Counted from the stretch's first letter, positions 7,961 to 15,612 are shown. The stretch: DNA of 19,174 nt from Solobacterium sp. (GCA_017543025.1 JAFYGX010000161.1:1-19174), one strand, 5' to 3'. Numbers and translations are program-made. The notes: a model not told the origin generated them from the sequence alone.

Positions 7961-8812
7961 TTAACCCCGCTTCTTTGCATGCAAATCAAGCTTGTTGGAG
8001 GTATCCGCTTCCTGAATATCGGAAAGGTCTGCCCGGGCAGCAGCGATCCGGTAAATATCCTTTAACATTTCTGCACTCATGTTTTTCGTTGATTCTGCGG
8101 TTGTCACCGCGCCGCTGCTCAATGTGAGATTCTCCGCCTGCACCGCGAGAAAATACACTTCAATTCCGGATTCCTTACCGGATTCAAACGAACCTTCGAC
8201 GAAATTCTGCGCCTGTATACTGTCAAACAGCGTATCGGTCTTTGTCGGCTGATCCGCGGTTCCGCCGGGAATGGAATCCCGGTATCCGAAGATGTAGCGG
8301 CGGGCTGCTGTATTTGCCGGTACTGTGGAAGCAGCATTGAGCGCCGGTCCGGTCGTATTTCCCTTTTCATCGATGTACATACTGTCCGCCAGCACCCAGT
8401 TTGCGGTATTGAAGCCTTCGGTTTTATCTGCTTTCAGAAACCGGAAAATCTCCACATCCGCTTCCGGAAGCAGATGTCCGTCTTTATCGGACAGCCTGGT
8501 CTTTGTGCGGATCGGACTGTCAACGACGATATACCCGACCGCAAGATTCGTACCTGTATTCTCGATACGCGGATTTTTCGCTTCGATCTGACAGGGAACC
8601 ATGTGCTTTGTCTTTTCCGGATTCCAGAGCGTTTCCGTTCCGTCGATCGTCACATCGCCAAAGCTGTAGCTGTTTGTATGATGTTCACTGTCCGTAAAAT
8701 ACGCTGAGGTTGATTCTGCCGGCGCACGGTTCAATACCGCCGTAACTCCCGCAGAAGCCGCCATTGCCATGACCGCAGCAGCGGTCCGTTTTGCCAAAAG
8801 TGTGTAGTTCAT
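7961..8812 (-). CDS. SipW-dependent TasA/camelysin-like surface protein (first)
   Basis: The product has 283 residues starting MNYTLLAKRT. An ATG three codons earlier (8821) overlaps the sipW-like stop as ATGA, but GGG (8823-8825) is only one base from it and ten bases from 8812, so 8812 is favoured. Both starts share the frame. After a hydrophobic segment (about 10-27) comes STSAYFTDSEHHTNSYSFGD, a clear SipW-type processing region, with cleavage expected around residue 38. IENTGTNLAVGYIVVDSP is the TasA-family strand motif. It is larger than the second homologue, with insertions in the barrel. Family members are secreted and polymerise into biofilm fibres or form a surface coat. The MNY start it shares with the next gene suggests gene duplication and divergence. 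Confidence 0.85.
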   Translation of the reverse strand: MNYTLLAKRTAAAVMAMAASAGVTAVLNRAPAESTSAYFTDSEHHTNSYSFGDVTIDGTETLWNPEKTKHMVPCQIEAKNPRIENTGTNLAVGYIVVDSPIRTKTRLSDKDGHLLPEADVEIFRFLKADKTEGFNTANWVLADSMYIDEKGNTTGPALNAASTVPANTAARRYIFGYRDSIPGGTADQPTKTDTLFDSIQAQNFVEGSFESGKESGIEVYFLAVQAENLTLSSGAVTTAESTKNMSAEMLKDIYRIAAARADLSDIQEADTSNKLDLHAKKRG

Positions 8813-8817
8813 CTTCT

Positions 8818-9321
8818 TCATTCCCTTTCTTTATTCTGTTTCCCAAGAAATACCGCTCCGAATGCGGCTCCGGCAGATACTGCCGTCAATCCGATGCGAA
8901 TACGCAAATCACTGATCAGATAACCAAGATACGGAAGCGCACAGACGTCTGTTCCGATAATCTGTTCTGCTTTGATGCGGTTCAGATCAGCCGTCTGATT
9001 TGCATCGCCTTTCATGATCAGTTCCCCGGTTTCAGTGATTTCATTGACCCGATGCGTCACAATCATGGAAGACGGATTGTCTGTAATGTGATAGGTCATG
9101 ATCTTTCCGACATCGGGCGTTCGATCCTGCTGATTCACCAGAACCAGCGAACCAACCGGTATTTCCGGCTCCATGGACCCTGAGGTAACCGCATAGGCAG
9201 AAAAGCCGAACAGCCGCGGCAGATTGGAAAGACCGGCCCGTAATACAAGAAGCGCAGCGCTGACAAAGAAAATCAGCTTTAGTGTTTTACGCAGTCCGTC
9301 TTCTGTCTGTATTCCGCTCAT
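8818..9321 (-). CDS. sipW: SipW-type (ER-type, S26B) signal peptidase I
   Basis: The product is a 167-residue membrane protease that removes signal peptides from TasA-like exports. Seen: an N-terminal membrane helix (about 12-30); the catalytic Ser49 in VTSGSMEPEIPVGSLVLV; His90 in VTHRVNEI, where ordinary bacterial type I peptidases have lysine, marking the archaeal/ER class; KGDANQTAD with Asp106; and a second helix near the C-terminus (about 140-160) before a charged tail. The ATG overlaps the stop of the anchored-protein gene by ATGA, and its own stop overlaps the next gene by ATGA, so synthesis is coupled to its presumed substrates. The symbol is used for family membership; orthology with the Bacillus gene is inferred. 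Confidence 0.92.
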   Translation of the reverse strand: MSGIQTEDGLRKTLKLIFFVSAALLVLRAGLSNLPRLFGFSAYAVTSGSMEPEIPVGSLVLVNQQDRTPDVGKIMTYHITDNPSSMIVTHRVNEITETGELIMKGDANQTADLNRIKAEQIIGTDVCALPYLGYLISDLRIRIGLTAVSAGAAFGAVFLGKQNKERE

Positions 9322-10472
9322 TCCGGAAGCCTCTTTCTGCGCTCCAGATTCAGAATCAGCACTGCTGCTGCAGCGACCGCAACACTGATGCTCAGCAGGA
9401 TACCGGCAGCCGCCAGTGAACTGCTGTCACCGGTTTTCGGTGTGATTCTCTGCGGCGTATTCAGCTCTGCCCGGAAGATCCATTTCTGATGGGTATGTTC
9501 CAGTTCAAATTCATTTTTCAGTGTCTCCGGCACTTCCAGTTCATAGGTGAGTACGGCCTGCCATTTCGGCGTCATGTATGCAAGATACATCTCGTTCATC
9601 GCATCCTTCAGGGTTCCGGAAAAGATCTGCATCTCACCTGCTCTGACCCGAAGCCGCACCTGCCTGGCAAGCTCATCATTCTCAGTGCCTTCGATTCTGA
9701 AATACAGTCTTACCGGCTGATGGTATCCGTTTCCGATCACAACGCTGTCCTGAACGCGATCTCCCGGCATCAGCGTCCTGAAGTTATCGAACAGATCGCC
9801 GGTATTCGCAATCAGTCCCTGCGCGCCTCCTTCATAGCTCACAAAGAAATGTGTTTCTCCGGTGGGCTTGTTGCGGAATGTGTCATAGACTGAAGTCTCG
9901 ACTACCGTGCCGAACCACGGGTCCTCCGCATTGAAGTCCGGTTTGAAATTGTCATACTGTACGGCATCCGCCCACACCACTACGTTGAAGCTGGTATTTC
10001 TGACACTGTTTTCCTCTGTTCCCGGCACCCGTACTTCCTTCGTAAAACGGATTGTCTTTCCATGGTCTACCGGTTCGGTGTAATACCAGAAATCCTTTTT
10101 CTTTGCCCAGTGCTCGTCGTCTGCGAGAATCACCCAAGAGGGATCGAGATCTGTGATTTTCCGGTCTCCGTCTACCATCACCTTTGCGCGGATCCATGAC
10201 TTGTGACCGTTCACTGTGATCTTTGACAGCTTTGAAATGGTTTCTCCCGGAAGAATAATCTTCCGGTCAGCGTTTCCTTCAATCGGTGTTTCTTTTCCTG
10301 CTGCGTCAACCTTGAATTCATTCAGGCTGATTGACACATTGCCGAGTCCGATGTTGTTTACTGTTTCTGTTGAAGATCCCTCCGCGATTACCGGCAACAG
10401 ACCCGTAAACAGCAGGAATGCAGTGATGATGACACCGGACATCCGCTTGAAACTGTTAAACGTTACGTGCAT
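9318..10472 (-). CDS. sortase-anchored TasA-like surface protein with TPKTGD sorting signal
   Basis: The product has 384 residues. It has a Sec signal peptide (about 1-30, cleavage near PVIA-EGS), an extracellular region, and a C-terminal sorting signal: TPKTGD at 344-349, a hydrophobic segment, then RRKR. The first position of the LPxTG motif is Thr instead of Leu. Two TasA-like units can be read: about 45-185 (ILPGETISKLSKITVNGHK, DFWYYTEPVDHGKTIRF, WADAVQYDNFKPDFNAEDPW) and about 205-340 with a pronounced strand content. The start has AAAGGAAGG eight to ten bases upstream. It is the first gene of the five-gene operon and is probably the wall anchor or base of the structure built by the two downstream homologues. 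A sortase gene is not in this window. Confidence 0.82.
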   Translation of the reverse strand: MHVTFNSFKRMSGVIITAFLLFTGLLPVIAEGSSTETVNNIGLGNVSISLNEFKVDAAGKETPIEGNADRKIILPGETISKLSKITVNGHKSWIRAKVMVDGDRKITDLDPSWVILADDEHWAKKKDFWYYTEPVDHGKTIRFTKEVRVPGTEENSVRNTSFNVVVWADAVQYDNFKPDFNAEDPWFGTVVETSVYDTFRNKPTGETHFFVSYEGGAQGLIANTGDLFDNFRTLMPGDRVQDSVVIGNGYHQPVRLYFRIEGTENDELARQVRLRVRAGEMQIFSGTLKDAMNEMYLAYMTPKWQAVLTYELEVPETLKNEFELEHTHQKWIFRAELNTPQRITPKTGDSSSLAAAGILLSISVAVAAAAVLILNLERRKRLPE

Positions 10473-10584
10473 GTTTTCCTTCCTTTCTCCGTCAGAATTT
10501 CACGCCTGACATTTTTCTTATTGCCGGCATTTTTCAAAAACCCGAAGAAATCAGAAAAATATTTTTAAAATTATTTCCTGGCCC
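10473..10584 (-). promoter_or_regulatory. AT-rich leader and likely promoter region of the surface operon
   Basis: Between the terminator of the zinc-ribbon gene and the operon start there is an AT-rich stretch with AAAAATATTTTT and a GCCGGC palindrome. The promoter must lie here if the operon has its own. A TTGAAA hexamer can be seen on the - strand (10529-10534), but no convincing -10 follows at the right distance, so exact boxes are not assigned. Confidence 0.4.
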
Positions 10585-10623
10585 GAAAAAAAGAAAAAAA
10601 GCAGGCCGGGCTTTCCGGACTGC
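10585..10623 (-). terminator. intrinsic terminator of the zinc-ribbon gene
   Basis: Read on the - strand, GCAGTCCGG and CCGGCCTGC form a stem (one mismatch, five-base loop; + positions 10601-10623). It is followed by TTTTTTTCTTTTTTT (complement of 10586-10600). It ends the transcript from 11118 before the surface operon. Confidence 0.8.
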
Positions 10624-10725
10624 TTCACATACATTATTTCACCGCAGATTTTCTTCCTGCGCTATTCACCGGCAATCCCGCATGTTTCCCGGATTCCGGC
10701 ACGGCCGTTCCGCCGCATTTCTCCC

Positions 10726-11118
10726 TTATGCAAGCTTTCTGCCGCACTTTGAGCAGAACTTCGCATCAGACGGAAGCTTTGTTCCGCATTCCACACAGAA
10801 CTGAGCTGCTTCTGCACCTCCGGCTTTCTCCGGTTTTCCGTTCAGGGCAGCTTCAAGCCGTTTCATGATTTTTGTCTTTTCCGGTCCGTCTTCCATCGGA
10901 ACACAGAACCAGGCAACCGAATACTCATATTGATCGGTCGCCCCGATTGCGCCTTCTTCCGACAGAACATATGCCTTCGGTGCTTCCAGGTCCGGATTTT
11001 TGTCCATTGCGTCAACCAGCTCAAGAATTGTCACAGGTTTGCCTTCTATATTTACCCACACGCTGCAGAGACTTCCGGCTTCCTTCACCAGCTCTGCAAA
11101 TGACTGAAATCGTTTCAT
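10726..11118 (-). CDS. small protein with C-terminal double-cysteine zinc ribbon
   Basis: The product has 130 residues. The N-terminal ~95 form a mixed alpha/beta region (RFQSFAELVKEAG, KPVTILELVDAMD) that I do not recognise. The C-terminus carries Cys108-x2-Cys111 and Cys122-x2-Cys125 (FCVECGTKLPSDAKFCSKCG), a standard zinc-ribbon found at the end of many Bacillota proteins. It has no signal peptide or membrane helix, so it is predicted cytoplasmic. GGAGG lies eight bases before the ATG. It has its own promoter and terminator and so is a single-gene unit; its position before the surface operon does not by itself link the two. Its function is unknown; a DNA- or protein-binding role is possible. 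Confidence 0.8.
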   Translation of the reverse strand: MKRFQSFAELVKEAGSLCSVWVNIEGKPVTILELVDAMDKNPDLEAPKAYVLSEEGAIGATDQYEYSVAWFCVPMEDGPEKTKIMKRLEAALNGKPEKAGGAEAAQFCVECGTKLPSDAKFCSKCGRKLA

Positions 11119-11139
11119 GCTTTTTCCTCCGTAATGCAG

Positions 11140-11174
11140 TCTGGTATTCCAGACCAGAATGTTCTTTCATTATA
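11140..11174 (-). promoter_or_regulatory. promoter -10 and leader hairpin of the zinc-ribbon gene
   Basis: TATAAT on the - strand (complement of 11169-11174) lies about 50 bases before the start codon. The -35 is poor (TTACGG, 15 bases upstream). The leader holds a small inverted repeat, TCTGG-4-CCAGA (11140-11153). Confidence 0.55.
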
Positions 11175-11241
11175 ATCGATATTGATTCTCCGTAATCCTT
11201 CATCCGACAGCCCGCAGCCGGATCATTCCGCAGCCCTGATC

Positions 11242-11278
11242 CAAAGAAAAGCCCTGCTCCTTTTCAGGAACAGAGCCT
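11242..11278 (-). terminator. intrinsic terminator of the lysine operon
   Basis: On the - strand GCTCTGTTCCT pairs with AGGAGCAGGGC over eleven positions including two G-T pairs, with a five-base loop, followed by TTTTCTTT. It lies 14 bases after the ddh stop. Confidence 0.9.
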
Positions 11279-11291
11279 GTGATGAATCTGA

Positions 11292-12272
11292 CTACAGCAG
11301 ATGTGCCCGCATCTCTTCCGGCGTCAGCGTACTGAGCAGTACCGGAGGGATATCAAATACCGTCTTACAGCCGGTATCTCCCCTTTCATTCAGGCGCCTG
11401 ACAGCTCTTGCATAAGCAGTCAGCACACTGGCAGTAAATTCCGGGTTGGAATCCAGTTTCAGGCTGAATTCGATCACATGATTATGATCGGCTCCGGTTT
11501 TACCCGTGCGGATCACAAATCCGCCGTGAGCCATGCCGGAATGATCCTGCTCAAACTCCTCTGCTGAAATGAAATGTACTGTAGTATCATAATCCGCAAA
11601 GTAATTCGGCATAGTGACAATCGCTTCTTCTACTGCCTTTGCATCCGCGCCTTCTTTCAGTACGACAAAGCACTCGCGCAGGTGCTTGTCGCGTACGCTC
11701 AGCTCCGGATTTGATCCGCTGCGCACAGCTTCCAGCGCTTCTTCTCTTGGAATCGTATACTGTTTTGCATTCGCAACGCCTTCAATCCGGCGAATCGCAT
11801 CGGAGTGACCCTGAGAAACGCCTTTGCCCCAGAATGTATAATCGGTTCCATCAGGAAGAACCGCCCCGGCATAGGCACGGGCAAGTGAGAACAGTCCCGG
11901 ATCCCAGCCAACGGAGATCATTGCGATATGCCCGCTTTCCTTCGCCGATTGATCCACATTCGCAAAATGGGACGGAATATTGGCATGTGTATCGAAGCTG
12001 TCAATCACATTGAAATACTTTGCATACTCCGGCGTCTGTACCGGAAGATCTGTTGCGCTGCCGCCGCAGATCATCAGTACATCGATCCGATCCTTCCAGT
12101 TCATCAGATCATTCACGGAAACAACCGGAACATTCTCTGAAGCAATCTTCAGAGATGCAGGATCTCTGCGGGTAAATACCGCCGCAAGTTCCATATCTTC
12201 CGCTGCATTTACCGCACACTCCACGCCGCGTCCGAGATTTCCATAACCAAGCAGTCCGATTCTTGTCTTCAT
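11292..12272 (-). CDS. ddh: meso-diaminopimelate D-dehydrogenase
   Basis: The product has 326 residues, the usual length of this enzyme (EC 1.4.1.16), which converts tetrahydrodipicolinate with NADPH and ammonia directly to meso-diaminopimelate and so bypasses the succinyl or acetyl branches. Seen: GLLGYGNLGRGVE (N-terminal Rossmann loop), AAVFTRRDPASL, ICGGSATDLP, NVIDSFDTHANIPSHF, ISVGWDPGLFSLAR, FWGKGVSQGHSDAIRRIEGV and HNHVIEFSLKLDSNPEFTA, all characteristic blocks. GGAGGAG lies six to eight bases before ATG. It is the last gene of lysA-dapA-dapB-ddh, 14 bases after dapB. Its presence means the operon needs no dapD, dapE, dapF or transaminase for lysine and cell-wall precursor. Confidence 0.96.
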   Translation of the reverse strand: MKTRIGLLGYGNLGRGVECAVNAAEDMELAAVFTRRDPASLKIASENVPVVSVNDLMNWKDRIDVLMICGGSATDLPVQTPEYAKYFNVIDSFDTHANIPSHFANVDQSAKESGHIAMISVGWDPGLFSLARAYAGAVLPDGTDYTFWGKGVSQGHSDAIRRIEGVANAKQYTIPREEALEAVRSGSNPELSVRDKHLRECFVVLKEGADAKAVEEAIVTMPNYFADYDTTVHFISAEEFEQDHSGMAHGGFVIRTGKTGADHNHVIEFSLKLDSNPEFTASVLTAYARAVRRLNERGDTGCKTVFDIPPVLLSTLTPEEMRAHLL

Positions 12273-12286
12273 TTTCCGCTCCTCCT

Positions 12287-12991
12287 TCAGAACAACAGGT
12301 CATTCATGTCATACATGCCGGCTGGCTGTTTTACCAGATACTCCGCCGCCCGGATTGCTCCGTTGACGAAGATCTGGCGGCTGGCCGCATGATGTGTCAG
12401 AGTGATCGATTCGTTATTTCCGAAAAACAGAACCGTATGTTCGCCCGCTTCTGTTCCGCCTCTTACCGCATGAACGCCGATCTCTCTCTGCCGTGCGCCG
12501 CACATTCCTTCCCTGCCGTATACTTCCCGGAATTCCCCATCCGGATTCATAATCTCAAGCAGAGATTTTGCGGTTCCGCTCGGCGCATCTTTCTTCTGAT
12601 TATGGTGCGTTTCGATCAGCTCCATATCAAAGCTGTCTTTCAGCAGAGGCACCGCTGTCGCAACCAGCTTCCGCAATACGGCAACGCCATAGGAGAAGTT
12701 GGAACTGTAAAATACCGGGATTGTTTCTGCAAGTTCCTTCAGAACTGCCTTATCTTCTTCGGTAAGACCGGTTGTTCCGTAAACCAGCGCACAATGATGC
12801 TTCAGCACATATGTTTTAATCCAGGAAAGATTGTCGCGATGGCTGAAGTCGATCACCACATCTGCCGCTTCCTTCTGCAATGCGCTCTGATCAAACGCAT
12901 CTGCACAGCCAAGCACCGTATGTCCGGCTTCCGCCGCAGTGGAGGCAATCAGTGATCCCATCTTTCCTTTTCCGCCGATAAGGATCTTCAT
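12287..12991 (-). CDS. dapB: 4-hydroxy-tetrahydrodipicolinate reductase
   Basis: The product is a 234-residue cytoplasmic NAD(P)H-dependent reductase of the diaminopimelate pathway, somewhat shorter than the 270-residue proteobacterial enzyme, as is common in Bacillota. Seen: GGKGKMGSLIA (dinucleotide loop), VVIDFSH, VYGTTGL, YSSNFSYGVAVL, and the family signature ELIETHHNQKKDAPSGTA with the catalytic His pair and Lys. The C-terminal block NGAIRAAEYLVKQPAGMYDM is also typical. The start overlaps the dapA stop by four bases; the nearest ribosome site-like GAGG is about 14 bases upstream, so reinitiation from dapA is likely. Confidence 0.96.
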   Translation of the reverse strand: MKILIGGKGKMGSLIASTAAEAGHTVLGCADAFDQSALQKEAADVVIDFSHRDNLSWIKTYVLKHHCALVYGTTGLTEEDKAVLKELAETIPVFYSSNFSYGVAVLRKLVATAVPLLKDSFDMELIETHHNQKKDAPSGTAKSLLEIMNPDGEFREVYGREGMCGARQREIGVHAVRGGTEAGEHTVLFFGNNESITLTHHAASRQIFVNGAIRAAEYLVKQPAGMYDMNDLLF

Positions 12992-13866
12992 AACAGACCA
13001 GCTTTCCTCATTTCGGCATAGAGGGTTTCCCTGTTCTTTTCCGCCATCTCATACAGCGGCAGACGGTATCCGCCGACATTCATGCCCATCGCATTCATCG
13101 CTTCCTTGACCGGAATCGGATTCACTTCGCAGAACAGTGCATGGATGTAATCCAGATATTTCTGCTGAATTTCAAGCGATCCGGCATAATCGCCTTCAAA
13201 CCATTTCGCGACAAGCTCATGGCACTCTTTCGGATTCGTGTTGGCAAAGACGCTGATCACGCCCGAGCCGCCGAGGGAAAGAATCGGAACGATCATGTCG
13301 TCATTTCCGCTGTACATCACGAAGTCATCGCTCAGATATCTTGAAATACTGACCGCAAAGCTGATATTACCGCTGGCTTCCTTGATTCCGATGATATTCG
13401 GATGACCGGAAAGACGTTCTACCGCCTTCACGCTCAGGGAGCAGCCGGTACGGCCCGGCACATTGTAAAGAATGACCGGAGCGCTGACCTGATCCGCAAC
13501 TGTTGTGAAATGACGGATCATTCCTTCTTCATTTGCCTTGTTGTAATACGGCGTAATCGCAAGCAGTGCATCCGCCCCCATATCTGCATATTTCTTTGAT
13601 TTCATAAGCATGGTTGCAGTGTCATTGGACCCTGAACCCGCAATTACCGGAATCCGCCCGTTTATGGTTTTCAGGGTAAACTCCACAACCGCATCGTCTT
13701 CCTCATGCGTCATGGTCGTGCTTTCGCCTGTCGTTCCCAGCACAAGAATGCCGTCGGTATGATTGGCCACATGCCATTCCAGCAATTCTCCGAGCTTCTC
13801 AAAATTTACGCTTCCGTCCGGATTGAACGGGGTTATGAGTGCAACAATCGAACCCTTGATCATCAT
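12988..13866 (-). CDS. dapA: 4-hydroxy-tetrahydrodipicolinate synthase
   Basis: The product is a 292-residue aldolase of the N-acetylneuraminate lyase fold that condenses pyruvate with aspartate semialdehyde, the first committed step to lysine and diaminopimelate. Seen: Schiff-base Lys162 in GIKEASGN, pyruvate-binding GTTGES (44-49), TPYYNK with Tyr107/108, and YNVPGRTG with Tyr134 and Arg139. Two adjacent ATGs are possible (13866 or 13863). AGGAGG overlaps the lysA stop codon and lies five or eight bases before them, so the second may be the true start. It sits nine bases after lysA. Confidence 0.97.
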   Translation of the reverse strand: MMIKGSIVALITPFNPDGSVNFEKLGELLEWHVANHTDGILVLGTTGESTTMTHEEDDAVVEFTLKTINGRIPVIAGSGSNDTATMLMKSKKYADMGADALLAITPYYNKANEEGMIRHFTTVADQVSAPVILYNVPGRTGCSLSVKAVERLSGHPNIIGIKEASGNISFAVSISRYLSDDFVMYSGNDDMIVPILSLGGSGVISVFANTNPKECHELVAKWFEGDYAGSLEIQQKYLDYIHALFCEVNPIPVKEAMNAMGMNVGGYRLPLYEMAEKNRETLYAEMRKAGLL

Positions 13867-13875
13867 CTCTTCCTC

Positions 13876-15132
13876 CTAGTCCTCAAGTGCTGTCATATGT
13901 TCATAAGTCTCTCTGCGGATCACACAGCGGTGATTGCCGTTTTCCGCAAACACCACAGCCGGCAGCAGCAGTTTATTGTAGTGGCTTGCCATCGAATAGC
14001 CATATGCCCCGGTTGTCTTCATCACCAGAAGATCCCCCGGTTCCGCCTTTGGCAGGGCAATTTTCTGAATCAGGATATCGCCCGATTCACAACATTTGCC
14101 GGCAATCGTATATTCCGCATATACCGCTTCCGTTTCCTTACCGTAAATGAAGGCGTCATATTCCGCGCTGTAAAGCGCCGGCCGGATGTTGTCTGCCATA
14201 CCGCCATCCACAAACGCATACAGTTTATTCGGCGTTTTCTTGATCGCGCCGATCGTATAGATTGTATATCCTGCTTCTGCGACAATACTCCTGCCCGGTT
14301 CGATCAGAATCTGTTCCATCCGGTTTCCATACCGCCTGTTCTCTTCTTCACAGATTTCCACCATCATCCGGCATACCTCGTCGGTCGGAATCGGCACATC
14401 CTGCTCGGTATATCTCGCTCCGAAGCCGCCGCCGAAATTCAGAACCTTCACATCGATCTGATACGACTGCTTCAGATGATCCGCATATGCAAACAGCTTG
14501 CGGATCTCCTCAGCAAACGCCTGACGGTCAAAGATCTGACTTCCGATATGCGCGTGCAGACCGTCAAACACAATCTTCTCACATCCCTGCAGAACCCGGA
14601 TCGTTTCAACCAGCTCATCTTCATTGACAAATGAGATACCGAACTTACTGTCAACATGAGCAGTCACGATATAGTGATGCGTGTGCGCTTCAATTCCCGG
14701 ATTCACTCGCAGCAGCGTATGCACGCACTGTCCGGTCTCTTCACACAGTCTGCGGAGCAGTTCTGCCTCATACAGATTATCCACTACGATTGTTCCGATC
14801 TTTGCGTCCAGCGCCTGCCTCAGTTCATCCATCGTCTTGTTGTTTCCGTGAAAGTAGATTTTCTCTGCCGGAAAGCCTGCCTGTATGGCGGTATAGAGCT
14901 CTCCGCCGGACACCACATCCAGACAGAACCCGTATTCGTTCGCCAGCCTCAGAATCGCTTTACAGCTGAACGCCTTGGATGCATACAGAACTCCGGTCTT
15001 CAGAGAATCAGAGCGGAACTGTTCTGTATAAATGCGCATGATGTCACGGATTTTTCCTTCATCATATACAAAGAGCGGGGTTCCGTACGTTTCCGCCAGT
15101 GTTTTCACACTGACGCCTGCAATCATGTCCAT
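13876..15132 (-). CDS. lysA: diaminopimelate decarboxylase
   Basis: The product is a 418-residue PLP enzyme (alanine-racemase-like barrel plus beta domain) that decarboxylates meso-diaminopimelate to L-lysine. Seen: YASKAF with PLP-binding Lys53, YFHGNNK, GLHAHIGSQI, LNFGGGFG, IEPGRSIVAEAGYTIYTIG, AFVDGGMADNIRPALY and GKCCESGDIL, the C-terminal catalytic Cys and Glu block. GGAGG lies nine bases before the ATG at 15132; a second in-frame ATG at 15126 is less well spaced. It is the first gene of the operon, directly behind a lysine riboswitch, which fits end-product control. Placing the last enzyme first is unusual but understandable when the riboswitch controls the whole unit. Confidence 0.97.
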   Translation of the reverse strand: MDMIAGVSVKTLAETYGTPLFVYDEGKIRDIMRIYTEQFRSDSLKTGVLYASKAFSCKAILRLANEYGFCLDVVSGGELYTAIQAGFPAEKIYFHGNNKTMDELRQALDAKIGTIVVDNLYEAELLRRLCEETGQCVHTLLRVNPGIEAHTHHYIVTAHVDSKFGISFVNEDELVETIRVLQGCEKIVFDGLHAHIGSQIFDRQAFAEEIRKLFAYADHLKQSYQIDVKVLNFGGGFGARYTEQDVPIPTDEVCRMMVEICEEENRRYGNRMEQILIEPGRSIVAEAGYTIYTIGAIKKTPNKLYAFVDGGMADNIRPALYSAEYDAFIYGKETEAVYAEYTIAGKCCESGDILIQKIALPKAEPGDLLVMKTTGAYGYSMASHYNKLLLPAVVFAENGNHRCVIRRETYEHMTALED

Positions 15133-15147
15133 AGTCTCTTACCTCCA

Positions 15148-15180
15148 AAAAAAGAACCGGCGGAATCCTACCGCCGGCAT
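15148..15180 (-). terminator. riboswitch-controlled intrinsic terminator before lysA
   Basis: On the - strand GCCGGCGG and CCGCCGG form a strong stem (+ positions 15155-15179) with a seven-base loop, followed by TTCTTTTTTT. The lysA Shine-Dalgarno begins immediately after the T-run. Confidence 0.88.
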
Positions 15181-15198
15181 ACATGAAATCACCAGACC

Positions 15199-15350
15199 GA
15201 TAGCACTCCTGCTTTCGCAGACAGTCTGCCGGATGTTCTCCGGCAGCCCACCGTTTCACAGCGCCCTGCAAAACAGTTCGGCGAACTTGCTGGAGAGGGA
15301 CGTCACTGCCTGCCGGCTCTGTCTCCTTCCATCGCATCCGCGCCTCTATC
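15199..15350 (-). ncRNA. lysine riboswitch (L-box) aptamer
   Basis: The leader of lysA carries the L-box signature on the - strand. GATAGAGGCGCG opens the aptamer and pairs (GATAG) with CTATC in the closing GGAGTGCTATC. The internal CGCCGAA and GGGCTGCC blocks sit in the conserved order known from the Bacillus lysC leader. The aptamer is about 150 bases long, and an intrinsic terminator follows within about 20 bases. Established knowledge: lysine binding stabilises the aptamer and favours the terminator, so transcription of the lysine genes stops when lysine is plentiful. Predicted to control lysA-dapA-dapB-ddh as one unit. Confidence 0.93.
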
Positions 15351-15359
15351 ATCGAAAAA

Positions 15360-15388
15360 AGTTTATCATTGCATGTATTCCATTGCAA
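15360..15388 (-). promoter_or_regulatory. promoter of the lysine operon
   Basis: On the - strand TTGCAA (15383-15388), a 17-base spacer and TAAACT (15360-15365) would start transcription just before the aptamer's first stem. Spacing is ideal; the -10 matches four of six. Confidence 0.6.
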
Positions 15389-15416
15389 TAAAAACCCTTA
15401 CATTTTTTCAGCGGAA

Positions 15417-15452
15417 ATGAAACAGCGTGTGATTTTCATGAAACAGTTTCAT
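15417..15452. repeat. operator-like repeat ATGAAACAG with palindrome
   Basis: ATGAAACAG occurs at 15417-15425 and 15438-15446, exactly 21 bases apart. The second copy forms a perfect palindrome, ATGAAAC-A-GTTTCAT (15438-15452). It lies 30-65 bases upstream of the lysine promoter. Two turns of helix between copies suits a protein-binding site, but no regulator is known. Confidence 0.4.
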
Positions 15453-15612
15453 AATTCTCTGATCTTCTCAGCAGTACGTCAGATACTTCTGTGATCGCCG
15501 CATTCAGACAGGACAGATCTGCTTCTTTCTGCCGGCAGCGGATGCACGCTGTGATCTGACGTTCATTTCATCCTGTTCCATCATCCAGGTAATCCCGGGT
15601 GCGAAAGTCTGT
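15453..15612. other. intergenic spacer with no recognised gene
   Basis: Between the repeat above and the GDSL-gene terminator I see no open frame longer than about 30 codons with a ribosome binding site, and no RNA motif I recognise. It is probably upstream and downstream flank of the neighbouring units. Confidence 0.5.

Noticed and set aside
7267..8127. + strand open frame with hydrophobic stretches opposite the TasA-like genes
   Set aside because: Antisense to two well-supported genes and without a ribosome site; hydrophobicity comes from the complement of charged codons.
13705..14634. 309-codon + strand frame opposite lysA and dapA
   Set aside because: Both opposing genes are unmistakable enzymes; this frame has no recognisable motif.
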